From contig NZ_QNTQ01000004.1 in assembly GCF_003298775.1 (NCBI RefSeq), positions 1 through 64,000 on the forward strand: a stretch of 64,000 nucleotides of DNA. The letters run 5' to 3'. This document shows positions 1-8,587 of the stretch, in pieces (positions within the stretch are counted from its first letter, which is position 1; every line of letters begins with the position of its first letter). The stretch comes from Rhodosalinus halophilus (lineage in GTDB: Bacteria > Pseudomonadota > Alphaproteobacteria > Rhodobacterales > Rhodobacteraceae). The position numbers and the translations under genes are program-made. A model generated the notes under the pieces. That model searched no databases. It was given only the letters and a program-made list of their open reading frames with translations, and was not told the origin of the DNA.

Positions 1-44
1 GTCGACGACCTCGTCGAAAACAGGATGAACAGGGGGTGATGGCG

Positions 45-731
45 ATGGACGGCAGCAAGACACCCGCGACCGCCCCGGTGCTGATCCTCCTGGGTCCGCC
101 GGGCGCGGGCAAGGGCACGCAGGCGCGGAAGCTGGAACAGGCCTTCGGGCTCGTCCAGCTTTCGACAGGGGACATGCTGCGCGCGGCGGTCGCCGAGGGC
201 ACCGAGGCCGGGCGCGAGGCGGCCGCCGTCATGGCGGCGGGCGGACTCGTCTCCGACGGGATCGTGACCGCGATCCTGGCCGAGCGTCTGGACGCGCCCG
301 ACTGCGCGCAGGGCGTGATCCTCGATGGCTTCCCGCGCACGCGCGCCCAGGCCGAGGCGCTGGACGCGCTGCTCGCAGCGCGGGAACAGCGCCTGACGGC
401 GGCGCTGAGCCTGGAGGTCGACGACGCGGCCATGGTGGACCGCATCGCCGGGCGCTTCGCCTGCGCGGCCTGCGGCGAGGGCTATCACGACACGGCGAAG
501 CGGCCGCGGCGCGAGGGGCTCTGCGACCGCTGCGAGGGCACAGAGTTCACCCGCCGCGCCGACGACCGGGCCGAGACGGTCTCGGCCAGGCTCGCCGCCT
601 ATCGCCGCGAGACCGCGCCGCTCGCGGCGTATTACGCGGCGCAGGGCGCGCTGCGGCGCGTCGACGCCATGAATTCCATCGACACGGTCGCGGCGGAGCT
701 CGCCGCGGTCGTCACCCGGGCCACGGCCTGA
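45..731 (+). CDS. adk: Adenylate kinase
   Basis: Interconverts ATP + AMP and 2 ADP in the cytoplasm. The P-loop GPPGAGKGTQ lies at about residues 17-26, followed by the AMP-binding STGDMLR, the DGFPRT motif and a zinc-type LID with two Cys pairs (CAAC and CDRC). The length of 228 residues fits the long-LID bacterial form. GTG at 36 and ATG at 39 are also in frame, but AGGGGG at 31-36 is best spaced for ATG at 45. It lies 42 bases ahead of an acetate-type symporter operon, so it probably recycles the AMP made by acetyl-CoA synthetase; that role is inference, because no acs gene is visible (the window starts here). Whether it is the only adk of the genome cannot be told. Confidence 0.95.
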   Translation: MDGSKTPATAPVLILLGPPGAGKGTQARKLEQAFGLVQLSTGDMLRAAVAEGTEAGREAAAVMAAGGLVSDGIVTAILAERLDAPDCAQGVILDGFPRTRAQAEALDALLAAREQRLTAALSLEVDDAAMVDRIAGRFACAACGEGYHDTAKRPRREGLCDRCEGTEFTRRADDRAETVSARLAAYRRETAPLAAYYAAQGALRRVDAMNSIDTVAAELAAVVTRATA

Positions 732-773
732 CCCAAGGCGCCCGAGCGCGCAGACCGAGAGGAGGAGCCGCCG

Positions 774-1055
774 ATGGCGGAGCAAGTGACGAACGCGCAG
801 GCCGCGGAAGCCGGAAAGAGCTACTGGGCCGCGAACCTGAGAATCATCAAGTGGAGCCTCGCCATCTGGGCGCTGGTAAGCTTCGGCTTCGGCATCCTGC
901 TGCGGCCCCTGCTCGAGGGCATCAGGGTCGGTGGCGTGGACCTCGGATTCTGGTTCGCGCAACAGGGCTCGATCCTCGTCTTCATGGCGCTGATCTTTTT
1001 CTACGCCTGGCGGATGAACAAGCTCGACCGTGAACACGGCGTGGACGAGGAGTAA
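774..1055 (+). CDS. DUF4212 small subunit of sodium/substrate symporter
   Basis: This 93-residue membrane protein has two hydrophobic segments at about residues 26-46 and 61-80. It matches the DUF4212 family (sodium/substrate symporter small subunit), which is almost always encoded directly before a large SSS-family permease. Here the large subunit follows after 6 bases. GAGAGGAGGAG at 759-769 is a strong ribosome site for ATG 774. It probably assists assembly or activity of the acetate-type permease; the mechanism is not known to me. The family call is firm. Confidence 0.9.
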   Translation: MAEQVTNAQAAEAGKSYWAANLRIIKWSLAIWALVSFGFGILLRPLLEGIRVGGVDLGFWFAQQGSILVFMALIFFYAWRMNKLDREHGVDEE

Positions 1056-1061
1056 GGCGCG

Positions 1062-2849
1062 ATGGATCAGTTCACCCTAAACCTTCTGTTCGTGGGCGCG
1101 TCCTTTGCGCTCTACATCGGGATCGCGATCTGGGCGCGGGCGGGTTCGACCTCCGAGTTCTACGCGGCCGGGCGCGGCGTGCATCCCGTCACCAACGGCA
1201 TGGCCACGGCGGCCGACTGGATGTCGGCGGCGAGCTTCATCTCGATGGCCGGCCTGATCGCCTTCGTGGGCTACGACAACTCCACCTACCTTATGGGATG
1301 GACCGGCGGCTACGTGCTGCTCGCGCTCCTGCTTGCGCCCTACCTGCGCAAGTTCGGCAAGTTCACGGTGCCCGAGTTCATCGGCGACCGCTTTTATTCC
1401 AAGACCGCACGGCTCGTCGCGGTGATCTGTCTGATCGTGGCCTCGGTCACCTATGTGATCGGGCAGATGACCGGCGTGGGCGTGGCCTTCGGCCGGTTCC
1501 TCGAGATCTCGAACACCGCGGGGCTCTTGATCGGGGCCTGCGTCGTCTTCGCCTATGCCGTCTTCGGCGGCATGAAGGGCGTGACCTACACGCAGGTGGC
1601 GCAGTACTGCGTGCTGATCACCGCCTACACGATCCCGGCGATCTTCATCTCGCTGCAGCTGACCGGCAACCCGATCCCGGCGCTCGGCCTCTTCGGCGAG
1701 CATCAGGCCAGCGGCGAGCCGCTCCTGGTGAAGCTCGATCAGATCGTGACCGACCTCGGCTTCAAGAGCTACACCGAGCATCACGGCTCGACCATCAATA
1801 TGGTGCTCTTCACGCTGTCGCTGATGATCGGCACCGCGGGCCTGCCGCATGTCATCATCCGCTTCTTCACCGTGCCGAAGGTCTCGGACGCGCGGTGGTC
1901 GGCGGGCTGGGCGCTCGTCTTCATCGCGCTGCTCTATCTCACGGCGCCGGCCGTGGGCGCGATGGCGCGGCTCAACATCACCGACCTTATGTGGCCCCAG
2001 GGCACCGACGGTCAGGCCGTCAGCGTCGAGGAGATCGAGACGGATCCCGCCTACGACTGGATGGCGACCTGGCAGAAGACGGGCCTTCTGGGCTTCGAGG
2101 ACAAGAACGGCGACGGCCGCATCCAGTACTACAACGACGCCGACCCCGAGATGCAGGAACGCGCGGCCGAGGAAGGCTGGGAGGGCAACGAGCTCACCAA
2201 CTTCAACCGCGACATCCTGGTGCTGGCCAATCCCGAGATCGCCAACCTGCCGGGTTGGGTGATCGGCCTGGTGGCGGCGGGCGGTCTGGCCGCGGCGCTG
2301 TCGACGGCGGCGGGGCTCCTGCTGGCGATCTCCAGTTCGGTGGCGCACGACCTCTTCAAGGGGCAGCTCACGCCGAACATCTCGGAGAAGGGCGAGCTTC
2401 TGACCGCGCGGCTGGCGATGGCGGCCTCGATCGTGGTGGCGACCTACCTGGGCCTCAACCCGCCCGGCTTCGCGGCGCAGACCGTGGCACTGGCCTTCGG
2501 GCTCGCGGCGGCCTCGATCTTCCCGGCGCTGATGATGGGCATCTTTTCGACGCGCATCAACAATCGCGGCGCGGTGGCCGGGATGCTGACGGGCCTCGTC
2601 TTCACGCTGGTCTACATCTTCCTGCACAAGGGCTGGTTCTTCGTCCCCGGCACCAACAGCTTCCCCGACACGGTGGACGGCTCGCTGCTGGGCATCCAGT
2701 CCACGGCGATCGGCGCGGTGGGCGCGGGGCTGAACTTCGCGGTGGCCTACGCGGTCTCCTACATGACGGCGGACACGCCGAAGGAGATCAAGGAGCTGGT
2801 CGAAAGCGTCCGCATCCCGCGCGGCGCAGCGGCGGCGCAGGATCACTGA
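1062..2849 (+). CDS. Sodium:solute symporter, acetate-permease-like large subunit
   Basis: A 595-residue polytopic SSS-family transporter with roughly 13 hydrophobic segments. The start is typical of the family (FYAAGRGVHPVTNGMATAAD), followed by an ADWMSAASFISMAG segment as in ActP-type cation/acetate symporters. A hydrophilic loop at about residues 310-385 contains an EF-hand-like DKNGDGRIQYYNDAD stretch, typical of the subgroup that pairs with DUF4212. The substrate is most likely acetate or a similar short monocarboxylate, driven by sodium; other organic acids are possible. The downstream DUF294 gene supports acetate use. A UUCG hairpin follows the stop codon. Confidence 0.9.
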   Translation: MDQFTLNLLFVGASFALYIGIAIWARAGSTSEFYAAGRGVHPVTNGMATAADWMSAASFISMAGLIAFVGYDNSTYLMGWTGGYVLLALLLAPYLRKFGKFTVPEFIGDRFYSKTARLVAVICLIVASVTYVIGQMTGVGVAFGRFLEISNTAGLLIGACVVFAYAVFGGMKGVTYTQVAQYCVLITAYTIPAIFISLQLTGNPIPALGLFGEHQASGEPLLVKLDQIVTDLGFKSYTEHHGSTINMVLFTLSLMIGTAGLPHVIIRFFTVPKVSDARWSAGWALVFIALLYLTAPAVGAMARLNITDLMWPQGTDGQAVSVEEIETDPAYDWMATWQKTGLLGFEDKNGDGRIQYYNDADPEMQERAAEEGWEGNELTNFNRDILVLANPEIANLPGWVIGLVAAGGLAAALSTAAGLLLAISSSVAHDLFKGQLTPNISEKGELLTARLAMAASIVVATYLGLNPPGFAAQTVALAFGLAAASIFPALMMGIFSTRINNRGAVAGMLTGLVFTLVYIFLHKGWFFVPGTNSFPDTVDGSLLGIQSTAIGAVGAGLNFAVAYAVSYMTADTPKEIKELVESVRIPRGAAAAQDH

Positions 2850-2850
2850 C

Positions 2851-2878
2851 GCCTTCGGGCGCGGGCCTTCGGGCCCGC
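2851..2878 (+). terminator. Tandem UUCG-loop hairpins after the symporter gene
   Basis: GCC-TTCG-GGC at 2851-2860 is directly followed by GCGGGCC-TTCG-GGCCCGC at 2861-2878, a perfect 7-base stem closed by the very stable UUCG tetraloop. There is only a C-rich tail and no T run, so it may attenuate rather than stop transcription before the DUF294 gene. Confidence 0.6.
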
Positions 2879-2908
2879 CCCTCCCCTTGCCTGGAAAGGC
2901 CGACGCCA

Positions 2909-4759
2909 ATGCGCGAGCCCATGCCGATCCCCCCGTCGCCCGCCCCCGATCCGGAGGCGGAAATCGCCTTTCTCGCCACCGCACATCCCTGGGACATGCT
3001 GCCGCGCGAACGGCTGGCGGCGCTCGTGGCGCAGATGGGGCGGCGCCGGCTCGCCGCGGGCGAGGTGCTGCACGAGGCCGGCGAGGCGCTTGCCTTCGTC
3101 GCAGTTCTCGCAAGCGGCGCATTGGTGCGGCGCGACGCGCGCGGCGAGACGGTGGCCGAGCTCGCACCGGGTGCGACGCTTTCGGGACGCACGATTCTTC
3201 GGCGCGAGACGGCCCGAAACACGGTCCGCGCGACCGAGCCGGCCACGATCCTAACGCTCGACGATGACGCCTTCCGTGCGCTCTGCCGCGAGGTGCCGGA
3301 GTTCGGGCGCTTCTTCGCCGCTGCGCCGGCGCGGCCCGCGCGCCCCGATCTCGCCAGCCTCCCCGTCGCCGCGCTGATGACGCGCAATCCCGCGACCTGC
3401 CCGCCCGAGACGGCCGCGGGCGACGCCGCGGCGCAGATGCATGGGCGGCGCATCTCGTCGCTCTGCGTGACGCGCGACGGCCAGCTTCTGGGGATTCTCA
3501 CCCTGCGCGACCTGACCGGCCGGCTGCTGGCCGAAGGGCGCTCTCCCGATACACCGGTGGGCGAGGTCATGACGGCCGCCCCCCTCACCCTGCCGCCTTC
3601 GGCGCTGGGGTCCGACGTGCTCGCGCTGATGATGGAACGCGGCATCGGGCACGTCCCGATCGTCGAGGGCGCGCGCCTCGCCGGGATCGTCACGCAGACC
3701 GACCTCACGCGCGCGCAGGCGCTGGGCGCGGGCGAGCTGGTGCGCGGCGTGGCAGAGGCGCCTGACGCGGCGGCGATGGCGCGGGTCACCGCCCGGCTGC
3801 CGGAGCTTCTGGCGCAACTTGTCGCGCGCGGTGCCCGGCCCGAGGCGGTGACGCGGCAGATCACCGATGTGGCCGATGCCGCCACCCGGAGGCTGCTGGC
3901 GCTGGCCGAGGCCGAACTCGGCCCGCCGCCCGTGCCTTATCTCTGGCTCGCCTGCGGCAGCCAGGGCCGGCAGGAGCAGACGGGCGTCTCGGATCAGGAC
4001 AATTGCCTGATGCTGAGCGACAAGGTGACCGAGGCCGACTTGCCCTATTTCGACAAGCTCGCGCGCCGCGTCTCGGACGGGCTCGCCACCTGCGGCTACG
4101 CCTACTGCCCGGGCGACATGATGGCCACCAACCCGCGCTGGCGGCAGCCGGTGCGCGTGTGGCGGGACTATTTCGCGGGCTGGATCGCCCGCCCTTCGCC
4201 CGAGGCGCAGATGCTGGCTTCGGTCATGTTCGACCTGCGCCCGATCGGCGGGGACGTCGGCCTCTTCGAGGGGCTGCACCGGGAGACGCTGGCGCAGGCG
4301 TCGCGCAACTCGATCTTCACCGCGCACATGATCTCCAACGCGCTCAAGCACGCGCCGCCCCTCGGCCTGCTGCGCGGCTTCGCCACGATCCGGTCCGGCG
4401 AGCACCGCCACCAGATCGACCTGAAACTCAACGGGGTGGTGCCGGTGGTGGACCTCGCCCGCGTCTATGCGCTCACGGGCCGCATCGAGCCGGTCGGCAC
4501 GCGCGCCCGGCTCGAGGCCGCGCAGGCGGCGGGCGTCATCTCGGGCTCTGGCGGGCGCGACCTGATCGACGCCTGGGATCTGATCGCGGGCACCCGGCTC
4601 GCGCATCAGGCCCGCCGGATCGCCCGCGGCGCGGCGCCCGACAACTTCATGGCGCCCTCGGAGCTGTCGGAGTTCGAGCGCAGCCACCTGCGCGAGGCCT
4701 TCGTCGTGGTCCGCACGATGCAATCGGCGCTCGGCCACGGCAAGGGCGCGCTGGCATGA
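2909..4759 (+). CDS. cNMP-binding / CBS pair / DUF294 nucleotidyltransferase-like protein
   Basis: A predicted cytoplasmic signal-transduction protein of 616 residues. Order of domains: a cyclic-nucleotide-binding-like region (about 15-135), two CBS repeats (about 150-280, VAALMTRNPATC and VGEVMTAAPLTL), a DUF294 nucleotidyltransferase core (about 300-440) with GSQGRQEQTGVSDQDN matching the GS-x(n)-DxD/N signature, and the DUF294 C-terminal domain. GGAAAGG at 2893-2899 sets ATG 2909. Proteins of this build often sit beside acetate permease and acetyl-CoA synthetase genes, so it may sense nucleotides and adjust acetate uptake or activation, for instance by nucleotidylation. That role is inference; the domain call is firm. 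Confidence 0.88.
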   Translation: MREPMPIPPSPAPDPEAEIAFLATAHPWDMLPRERLAALVAQMGRRRLAAGEVLHEAGEALAFVAVLASGALVRRDARGETVAELAPGATLSGRTILRRETARNTVRATEPATILTLDDDAFRALCREVPEFGRFFAAAPARPARPDLASLPVAALMTRNPATCPPETAAGDAAAQMHGRRISSLCVTRDGQLLGILTLRDLTGRLLAEGRSPDTPVGEVMTAAPLTLPPSALGSDVLALMMERGIGHVPIVEGARLAGIVTQTDLTRAQALGAGELVRGVAEAPDAAAMARVTARLPELLAQLVARGARPEAVTRQITDVADAATRRLLALAEAELGPPPVPYLWLACGSQGRQEQTGVSDQDNCLMLSDKVTEADLPYFDKLARRVSDGLATCGYAYCPGDMMATNPRWRQPVRVWRDYFAGWIARPSPEAQMLASVMFDLRPIGGDVGLFEGLHRETLAQASRNSIFTAHMISNALKHAPPLGLLRGFATIRSGEHRHQIDLKLNGVVPVVDLARVYALTGRIEPVGTRARLEAAQAAGVISGSGGRDLIDAWDLIAGTRLAHQARRIARGAAPDNFMAPSELSEFERSHLREAFVVVRTMQSALGHGKGALA

Positions 4760-4810
4760 CGGCGCCCCGCGGCGGCCGCATCGCGCGCGGCTCTGTCCGG
4801 ATGCCTCCGG

Positions 4811-4835
4811 CGGGGGTATTTGGGGACCATTGAAA
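4811..4835 (-). repeat. Dispersed intergenic repeat, copy 1 (short form)
   Basis: Read on the minus strand this begins TTTCAATGGTCC (4835-4824), then two different bases, then AAATACCCC. The same order occurs at 10478-10500, and the AAATACCCC core also at 21842-21851. This copy lacks the GGGGGCAGCGCCCCC hairpin of the other two. It lies between the DUF294 gene and the next gene. Confidence 0.65.
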
Positions 4836-4873
4836 GCGGTGCGCGCAGGCTCGGTGCACCGGGGAGGAGGCGG

Positions 4874-5380
4874 ATGTTTCTTGAACTGATCGCGACCGTC
4901 TTCGCGGGGCTCGCGGCGGCCGGCGTCGTGCTGCTGGTGAACCGCGGGCTGGGCGGGCGGCTGCCGCGCTGGCTCGCGCCGGTGACCGCGGGCGCGGCGA
5001 TGCTCGCCGCCACCATCTCCAGCGAATACAGCTGGTTCGGGCGCACCGCCGGCGCGCTTCCGGAGGCGTTCGCGGTGATCGAGACGGTGGAGAGCAGCGC
5101 GATCTGGCGGCCCTGGACCTATCTCGCCCCCTTCACCGAGCGTTTCGTGGCGCTCGACGGGTCTTCGGTGCGGCAGAACGCGGTGCGCCCCGAGGAGCGG
5201 CTCGCCGATCTCTACTTCTTCGGCCGCTGGGCGCCGGTGCGCCAGCTCGAGATCCGGGTGGACTGCGCGCGCGGCGCGCGGGCGCTGCCGGGCGACGGGA
5301 CGGGCGGCGAGGTCGTCTGGCAGGAGGTCGGCGCCGACGACGCGATCGTCGCCGCCGTTTGCGGGGAGGCGGCGGCGTGA
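4874..5380 (+). CDS. Conserved hypothetical protein, N-terminal membrane anchor
   Basis: A 168-residue protein. It starts with a hydrophobic segment (about 4-22), then a second moderately hydrophobic stretch (about 33-48) and a soluble tail containing YSWFGRT and LYFFGRWAPVRQ. I do not recognise a domain of known function. GGGGAGGAGG at 4861-4870 places the ATG at 4874. It overlaps the next gene by 4 bases (GTGA), so it is translationally coupled to the membrane-anchored exonuclease and probably belongs to the same operon as the DUF294 and symporter genes. Not a shadow: the frame is open, has its own ribosome site and good codon use. Confidence 0.75.
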   Translation: MFLELIATVFAGLAAAGVVLLVNRGLGGRLPRWLAPVTAGAAMLAATISSEYSWFGRTAGALPEAFAVIETVESSAIWRPWTYLAPFTERFVALDGSSVRQNAVRPEERLADLYFFGRWAPVRQLEIRVDCARGARALPGDGTGGEVVWQEVGADDAIVAAVCGEAAA

Positions 5381-6768
5381 GCCCGTTGCGCTGGAGCCTG
5401 CGGCTGCGCATCCTGCTCTTCTTCGTCGCGCTCTGGGCGGCGGCGAGCCTGGCGGTGGCCGGCGCGCTCTGGCTCGGCTTGGCGCGGGGCGGCGGCGCGG
5501 GGGGCTTCTTGCTCGCCGGCGTCGCCTCCGCCTTCGCGCTGATGGCGCTCTCGGCGGCGGTCTGGCGGCTCTTCGACGCGCATGTGGCCGTGCCGGTCGA
5601 GCGGCTGGCCGCCGGGCTGCGCGCCGGCGCGCACGGTGGCGCCGCGCCGGACGCGGCGGCGGCGAAGTACCTGGGCGATCTGGGCGCGGCGGCGGCGGAG
5701 GCGGCGGACCGGCTCGGGGCAGCCGAGATGGCTGCGGCGAAGCGCGTGGCCGAGACGACCGCCACGCTCTCGGCCGAACGGGAACGCCTGACCGCACTCC
5801 TCTCGGAATTGCCGGTGGCCACGGTGCTCATTGGTCCGGACCGGCGCATCGCGCTCTACGACGGCCAGGCGGCGGCGCTGCTCGCGCGGGCCGGGGCGCC
5901 GCGCCTGGGCGCACCGGTCACGGACTATTTGGAGACCGCGCCGCTCGAGGCCGCCTATGCCGCCGCCGCGGCGGGCGAGGCGCGCTTCGAGGCGGTGCTC
6001 GCGGGCAGCGGGGCACGCGCGCCCGCGCGGCTGCGCCGGCTCGACGGGGACGGCAGCGCGCTGCTGATCCTCGACGAAACGGCCACCCTCGCGCCCGAGG
6101 ACGCGCGGCCGCTCGTCTACGACTTCTCGCTGCTCGAGCGGGCGCCCGAGCCGGTGCTGGAGCGCCGGGCGCTGCGCGATCTGGTCTGCGTGGTGCTCGA
6201 CACCGAGACGACGGGGCTCGATCCACAGCGCGACGCGCTCGTGCAGATCGCCGCGGTGCGCGTGCTGGGCGCCAGGCCTGTGCCGGGCGAGCGCTTCGAG
6301 ACGCTGGTGAACCCCGGCCGCCGGATTCCGCCCGTGGCGACGCGGGTGCATGGGATCGCCGACGCGGACGTGCGCGACGCCCCCACGGCGGCGGAGGCGG
6401 TCGCGCGGCTCGGCGATTTCGCGCGCGACGCGGTGATCGTGGCGCATAACGCCCCCTTCGACCTGCGGTTTCTGACCCGCGCGGGCGGCGACTGGCGTCA
6501 TCCGGTCCTCGATACCGTGCTGCTCTCTGCGGTGCTCTTCGGCACGGGCGAGGCGCATTCGCTCGATGCGCTCTGCGCGCGGCTCGGCGTGGAGATCCCG
6601 GAGGCGCGGCGCCACACCGCCATGGGCGATGCGGAGGCGACGGCGGAGGCCTTCTGCCGGATGCTGCCGATGCTCGAGGCCAAGGGGCTCGCGACCTTCG
6701 GCGAGGTGGTGGCCGAGACGCGCCGACACGGCCGTCTCCTCGCCGATCTGAACGCGGCGCCCGCCTGA
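5377..6768 (+). CDS. Membrane-anchored DnaQ-type 3'-5' exonuclease with PAS-like region
   Basis: A 463-residue protein with two transmembrane segments (about 9-29 and 35-58), a HAMP/PAS-like linker (about 60-250) and a C-terminal DEDDh exonuclease domain as in DNA polymerase III epsilon. Catalytic residues visible: D275 and E277 (LDTETTGLD), the Exo II motif VAHNAPFDLRFL, and H413 to D418 (HTAMGD). The GTG start at 5377 overlaps the previous stop by 4 bases and follows GGGGAGG at 5363-5369. It is not the replicative epsilon subunit, which has no membrane part. Such proteins commonly sit beside DUF294/acetate symporter genes; the substrate is unknown. Confidence 0.85.
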   Translation: MSPLRWSLRLRILLFFVALWAAASLAVAGALWLGLARGGGAGGFLLAGVASAFALMALSAAVWRLFDAHVAVPVERLAAGLRAGAHGGAAPDAAAAKYLGDLGAAAAEAADRLGAAEMAAAKRVAETTATLSAERERLTALLSELPVATVLIGPDRRIALYDGQAAALLARAGAPRLGAPVTDYLETAPLEAAYAAAAAGEARFEAVLAGSGARAPARLRRLDGDGSALLILDETATLAPEDARPLVYDFSLLERAPEPVLERRALRDLVCVVLDTETTGLDPQRDALVQIAAVRVLGARPVPGERFETLVNPGRRIPPVATRVHGIADADVRDAPTAAEAVARLGDFARDAVIVAHNAPFDLRFLTRAGGDWRHPVLDTVLLSAVLFGTGEAHSLDALCARLGVEIPEARRHTAMGDAEATAEAFCRMLPMLEAKGLATFGEVVAETRRHGRLLADLNAAPA

Positions 6769-6771
6769 GCG

Positions 6772-7314
6772 TCAGCCGAGCGCCTTGCCGAGTCTCGGCA
6801 GACGCGCCTTCCTGAGCAGCCGGCGCATCTCCTTCGGCTCTCCGGCCAGCGCCTGGGCCTTCGCCCGGACGGCTTCTGCGGCGTCTTCGACGATCTCCGG
6901 CGAGCCCTTCCAGAGCCCGAGCAGGAAGGCGTCCGGGTCGGCGCGGGAGAGGCCCTCTTCGGCCAGAACGCCGCGCGGGAAATCCTGAGCGTTGACGGTG
7001 ACGATCACGTCCGCCGACCCCGCGATGGCGGCGGCCAGCACATGGACGTCCGAAGGGTCCGGCAGCCACAGCCGGCGCGCGAGCGACTCCGGCGGCGGCG
7101 GCAGCATCGCCTGCGGCCACTGGGTGGCGACGAGCGCGATCTCTCCTTGCGCGACGGCCCGCTCCGCCTCGCCCCGCCGCGCCGCGGCACGTTCCCACTC
7201 GCGGAGAAGCCGGGCGGTCCAGAGCGGCTGGAACCCGCCGCGCGCGGCCACCTCGAGCAGCATCTCGCGCATCACCGTGGGGTAGAGCACGCAGGCGTCA
7301 AGCAGCGCCTTCAC
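6772..7314 (-). CDS. PIN-domain protein, putative ribonuclease
   Basis: A 180-residue PIN-domain protein. The N-terminal MKALLDACVLYP supplies the first acidic metal ligand (D6), LPDPSDVHVLAAAIAG the middle acidic pair, and VTVNAQDFP the last acidic position. This set fits VapC-like Mg-dependent RNases, but the protein is longer than a typical VapC toxin (about 130 residues) and no antitoxin gene adjoins it. Instead its ATG overlaps the stop of the rRNA methyltransferase gene by 4 bases (ATGA), suggesting a cellular RNA-processing role rather than a toxin-antitoxin module. That role is inference. It converges with the exonuclease gene with only 3 bases between stops. Confidence 0.85.
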   Translation of the reverse strand: MKALLDACVLYPTVMREMLLEVAARGGFQPLWTARLLREWERAAARRGEAERAVAQGEIALVATQWPQAMLPPPPESLARRLWLPDPSDVHVLAAAIAGSADVIVTVNAQDFPRGVLAEEGLSRADPDAFLLGLWKGSPEIVEDAAEAVRAKAQALAGEPKEMRRLLRKARLPRLGKALG

Positions 7315-8504
7315 AGCCGGAACGCCAGCGTCTTGAGATAGCCGGTCTCGGCGAGCATCGGGTGCTGCGGGTGATCCGGCCCCGCGCCGCCGGTGCGGAT
7401 GAGCGCGCCCGCGCGCCCCGCCCGGCCGATACCCCGGATGCTGGCCTGCCGGAACTTCGAAAGGTCTGCGGCATGCGAGCAGGAGCAGAGCATCAGGAAG
7501 CCGCCCTCCGCCACCAGCGGGGCGGCGAGGCGCGCGACCCGCTCATAGGCGCGCAGGCCCTTTTCCAGCGCGGGTTTCGACGGCGCGAAGGCGGGAGGGT
7601 CGCAGACCACCAGATCGAAGCGCGCGCCCTCGGCCGCCAGCGCCTCCATCGCCTGGAAGGCGTCTGCGCGGCGGGTGGCGAAGCGGTCGGCGACACCGGA
7701 CAGGGCCGCGCCCTCCTCGGCCAGCCCCAGCGCGGGCGCCGAGCCGTCCACCGCCAGCGCGCGCGCCGCGCCGCCCGCGAGCGCGGCGAGCGAGAACCCG
7801 CCGACATGCGCGAAGACGTCGAGCACGCGGCCGCCGCGCGCGAGCCGCGCCGCGAAGGCATGGTTGGGCCGCTGGTCGAAGTAGAGGCCGGTCTTCTGCC
7901 CAGCCGTAAGATCGGCCAGGTAGGTGGCACCGTTCATCGGTACCGGCACGGGGGCCTCCGGCGGCTGCCCGATCAGCACGCCGCTTGCATCGTCCAACCC
8001 CTCGAGCGCGCGGGCGCGGCCGGCTGCGTTCTTGAGCACATGTGCGACGCCCGTGACCTCCGCCAAAGCCTCTGCCAGTGGCTCCAGCAGGCGCTCGGCC
8101 CAGGCCGCGTTGGGCTGGATCACGGCGGTATCGCCGAAGCGGTCGATGACCACGCCGGGCAGCCCGTCGCCCTCGGCGTGGACCAGACGGTAGAAGGGCG
8201 CGTCGTGGAGCAGCGCGCGCAGGTCCAGCGCGCGCGCGAGCCGCGCACGCAGCCAGTCCGCGTCGATCCGCGCCGCCGGGTCGCTGTCCAGCACGCGCAC
8301 CGCGATCTTCGAGGCCGGGTTGACCGCGACCGTCGCCAGTTCGTTGCGCCCGGCATCCTCCAGCCTGGCCAACGTGCCGGGGGCGAGCGCCTTCGTCCGC
8401 CGGTCGAGAACGAGATCGTCGGCATAGACCCAGGGCGCACCGTGACGGATGGCGCGCGCGTCGACGCGGGGCTTGAGGCGGATGGTGGGGCGGTCGGTCT
8501 CCAT
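7311..8504 (-). CDS. RlmI-like class I SAM-dependent RNA methyltransferase
   Basis: A 397-residue RlmI/RlmK-like enzyme that should methylate C5 of a cytosine in 23S rRNA. An N-terminal PUA-like domain (HGAPWVYADDL, about 12-80) is followed by a Rossmann methyltransferase domain with RVLDVFAHVGGFSLAAL as the SAM motif and VVCDPPAFAPSK as the catalytic DPP motif, and LMLCSCSHA near the end. The ATG at 8504 begins METDRPTIRLKPRVDARAIR, a usual family start; upstream in-frame sequence lacks family character. It is transcribed divergently from edd across 130 bases, so it may share the control region holding the palindrome at 8588-8601. Confidence 0.9.
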   Translation of the reverse strand: METDRPTIRLKPRVDARAIRHGAPWVYADDLVLDRRTKALAPGTLARLEDAGRNELATVAVNPASKIAVRVLDSDPAARIDADWLRARLARALDLRALLHDAPFYRLVHAEGDGLPGVVIDRFGDTAVIQPNAAWAERLLEPLAEALAEVTGVAHVLKNAAGRARALEGLDDASGVLIGQPPEAPVPVPMNGATYLADLTAGQKTGLYFDQRPNHAFAARLARGGRVLDVFAHVGGFSLAALAGGAARALAVDGSAPALGLAEEGAALSGVADRFATRRADAFQAMEALAAEGARFDLVVCDPPAFAPSKPALEKGLRAYERVARLAAPLVAEGGFLMLCSCSHAADLSKFRQASIRGIGRAGRAGALIRTGGAGPDHPQHPMLAETGYLKTLAFRL

Positions 8505-8587
8505 GATGGCCCCATAGCCCCGCGCGGAGTCGGGCGAAAGCCTCGAAGACGCGCGCCCGGCACCGGCCGATGCGGCGGGCGCTCGGT

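Noticed and set aside
1298-2908. Upstream in-frame extension of the DUF294 gene
   Set aside because: The stretch is out-of-frame symporter sequence; GGAAAGG and the typical start at ATG 2909 set the true beginning.
1077-3167. Long open frame on the minus strand opposite the symporter gene
   Set aside because: High GC keeps antisense frames open; the product is Arg/Ala/Gly-rich with no family features, and the plus strand encodes a clear SSS transporter.
6772-7314. VapBC toxin-antitoxin system
   Set aside because: The PIN protein is longer than VapC toxins, no antitoxin gene adjoins it, and it is coupled to an rRNA methyltransferase gene.
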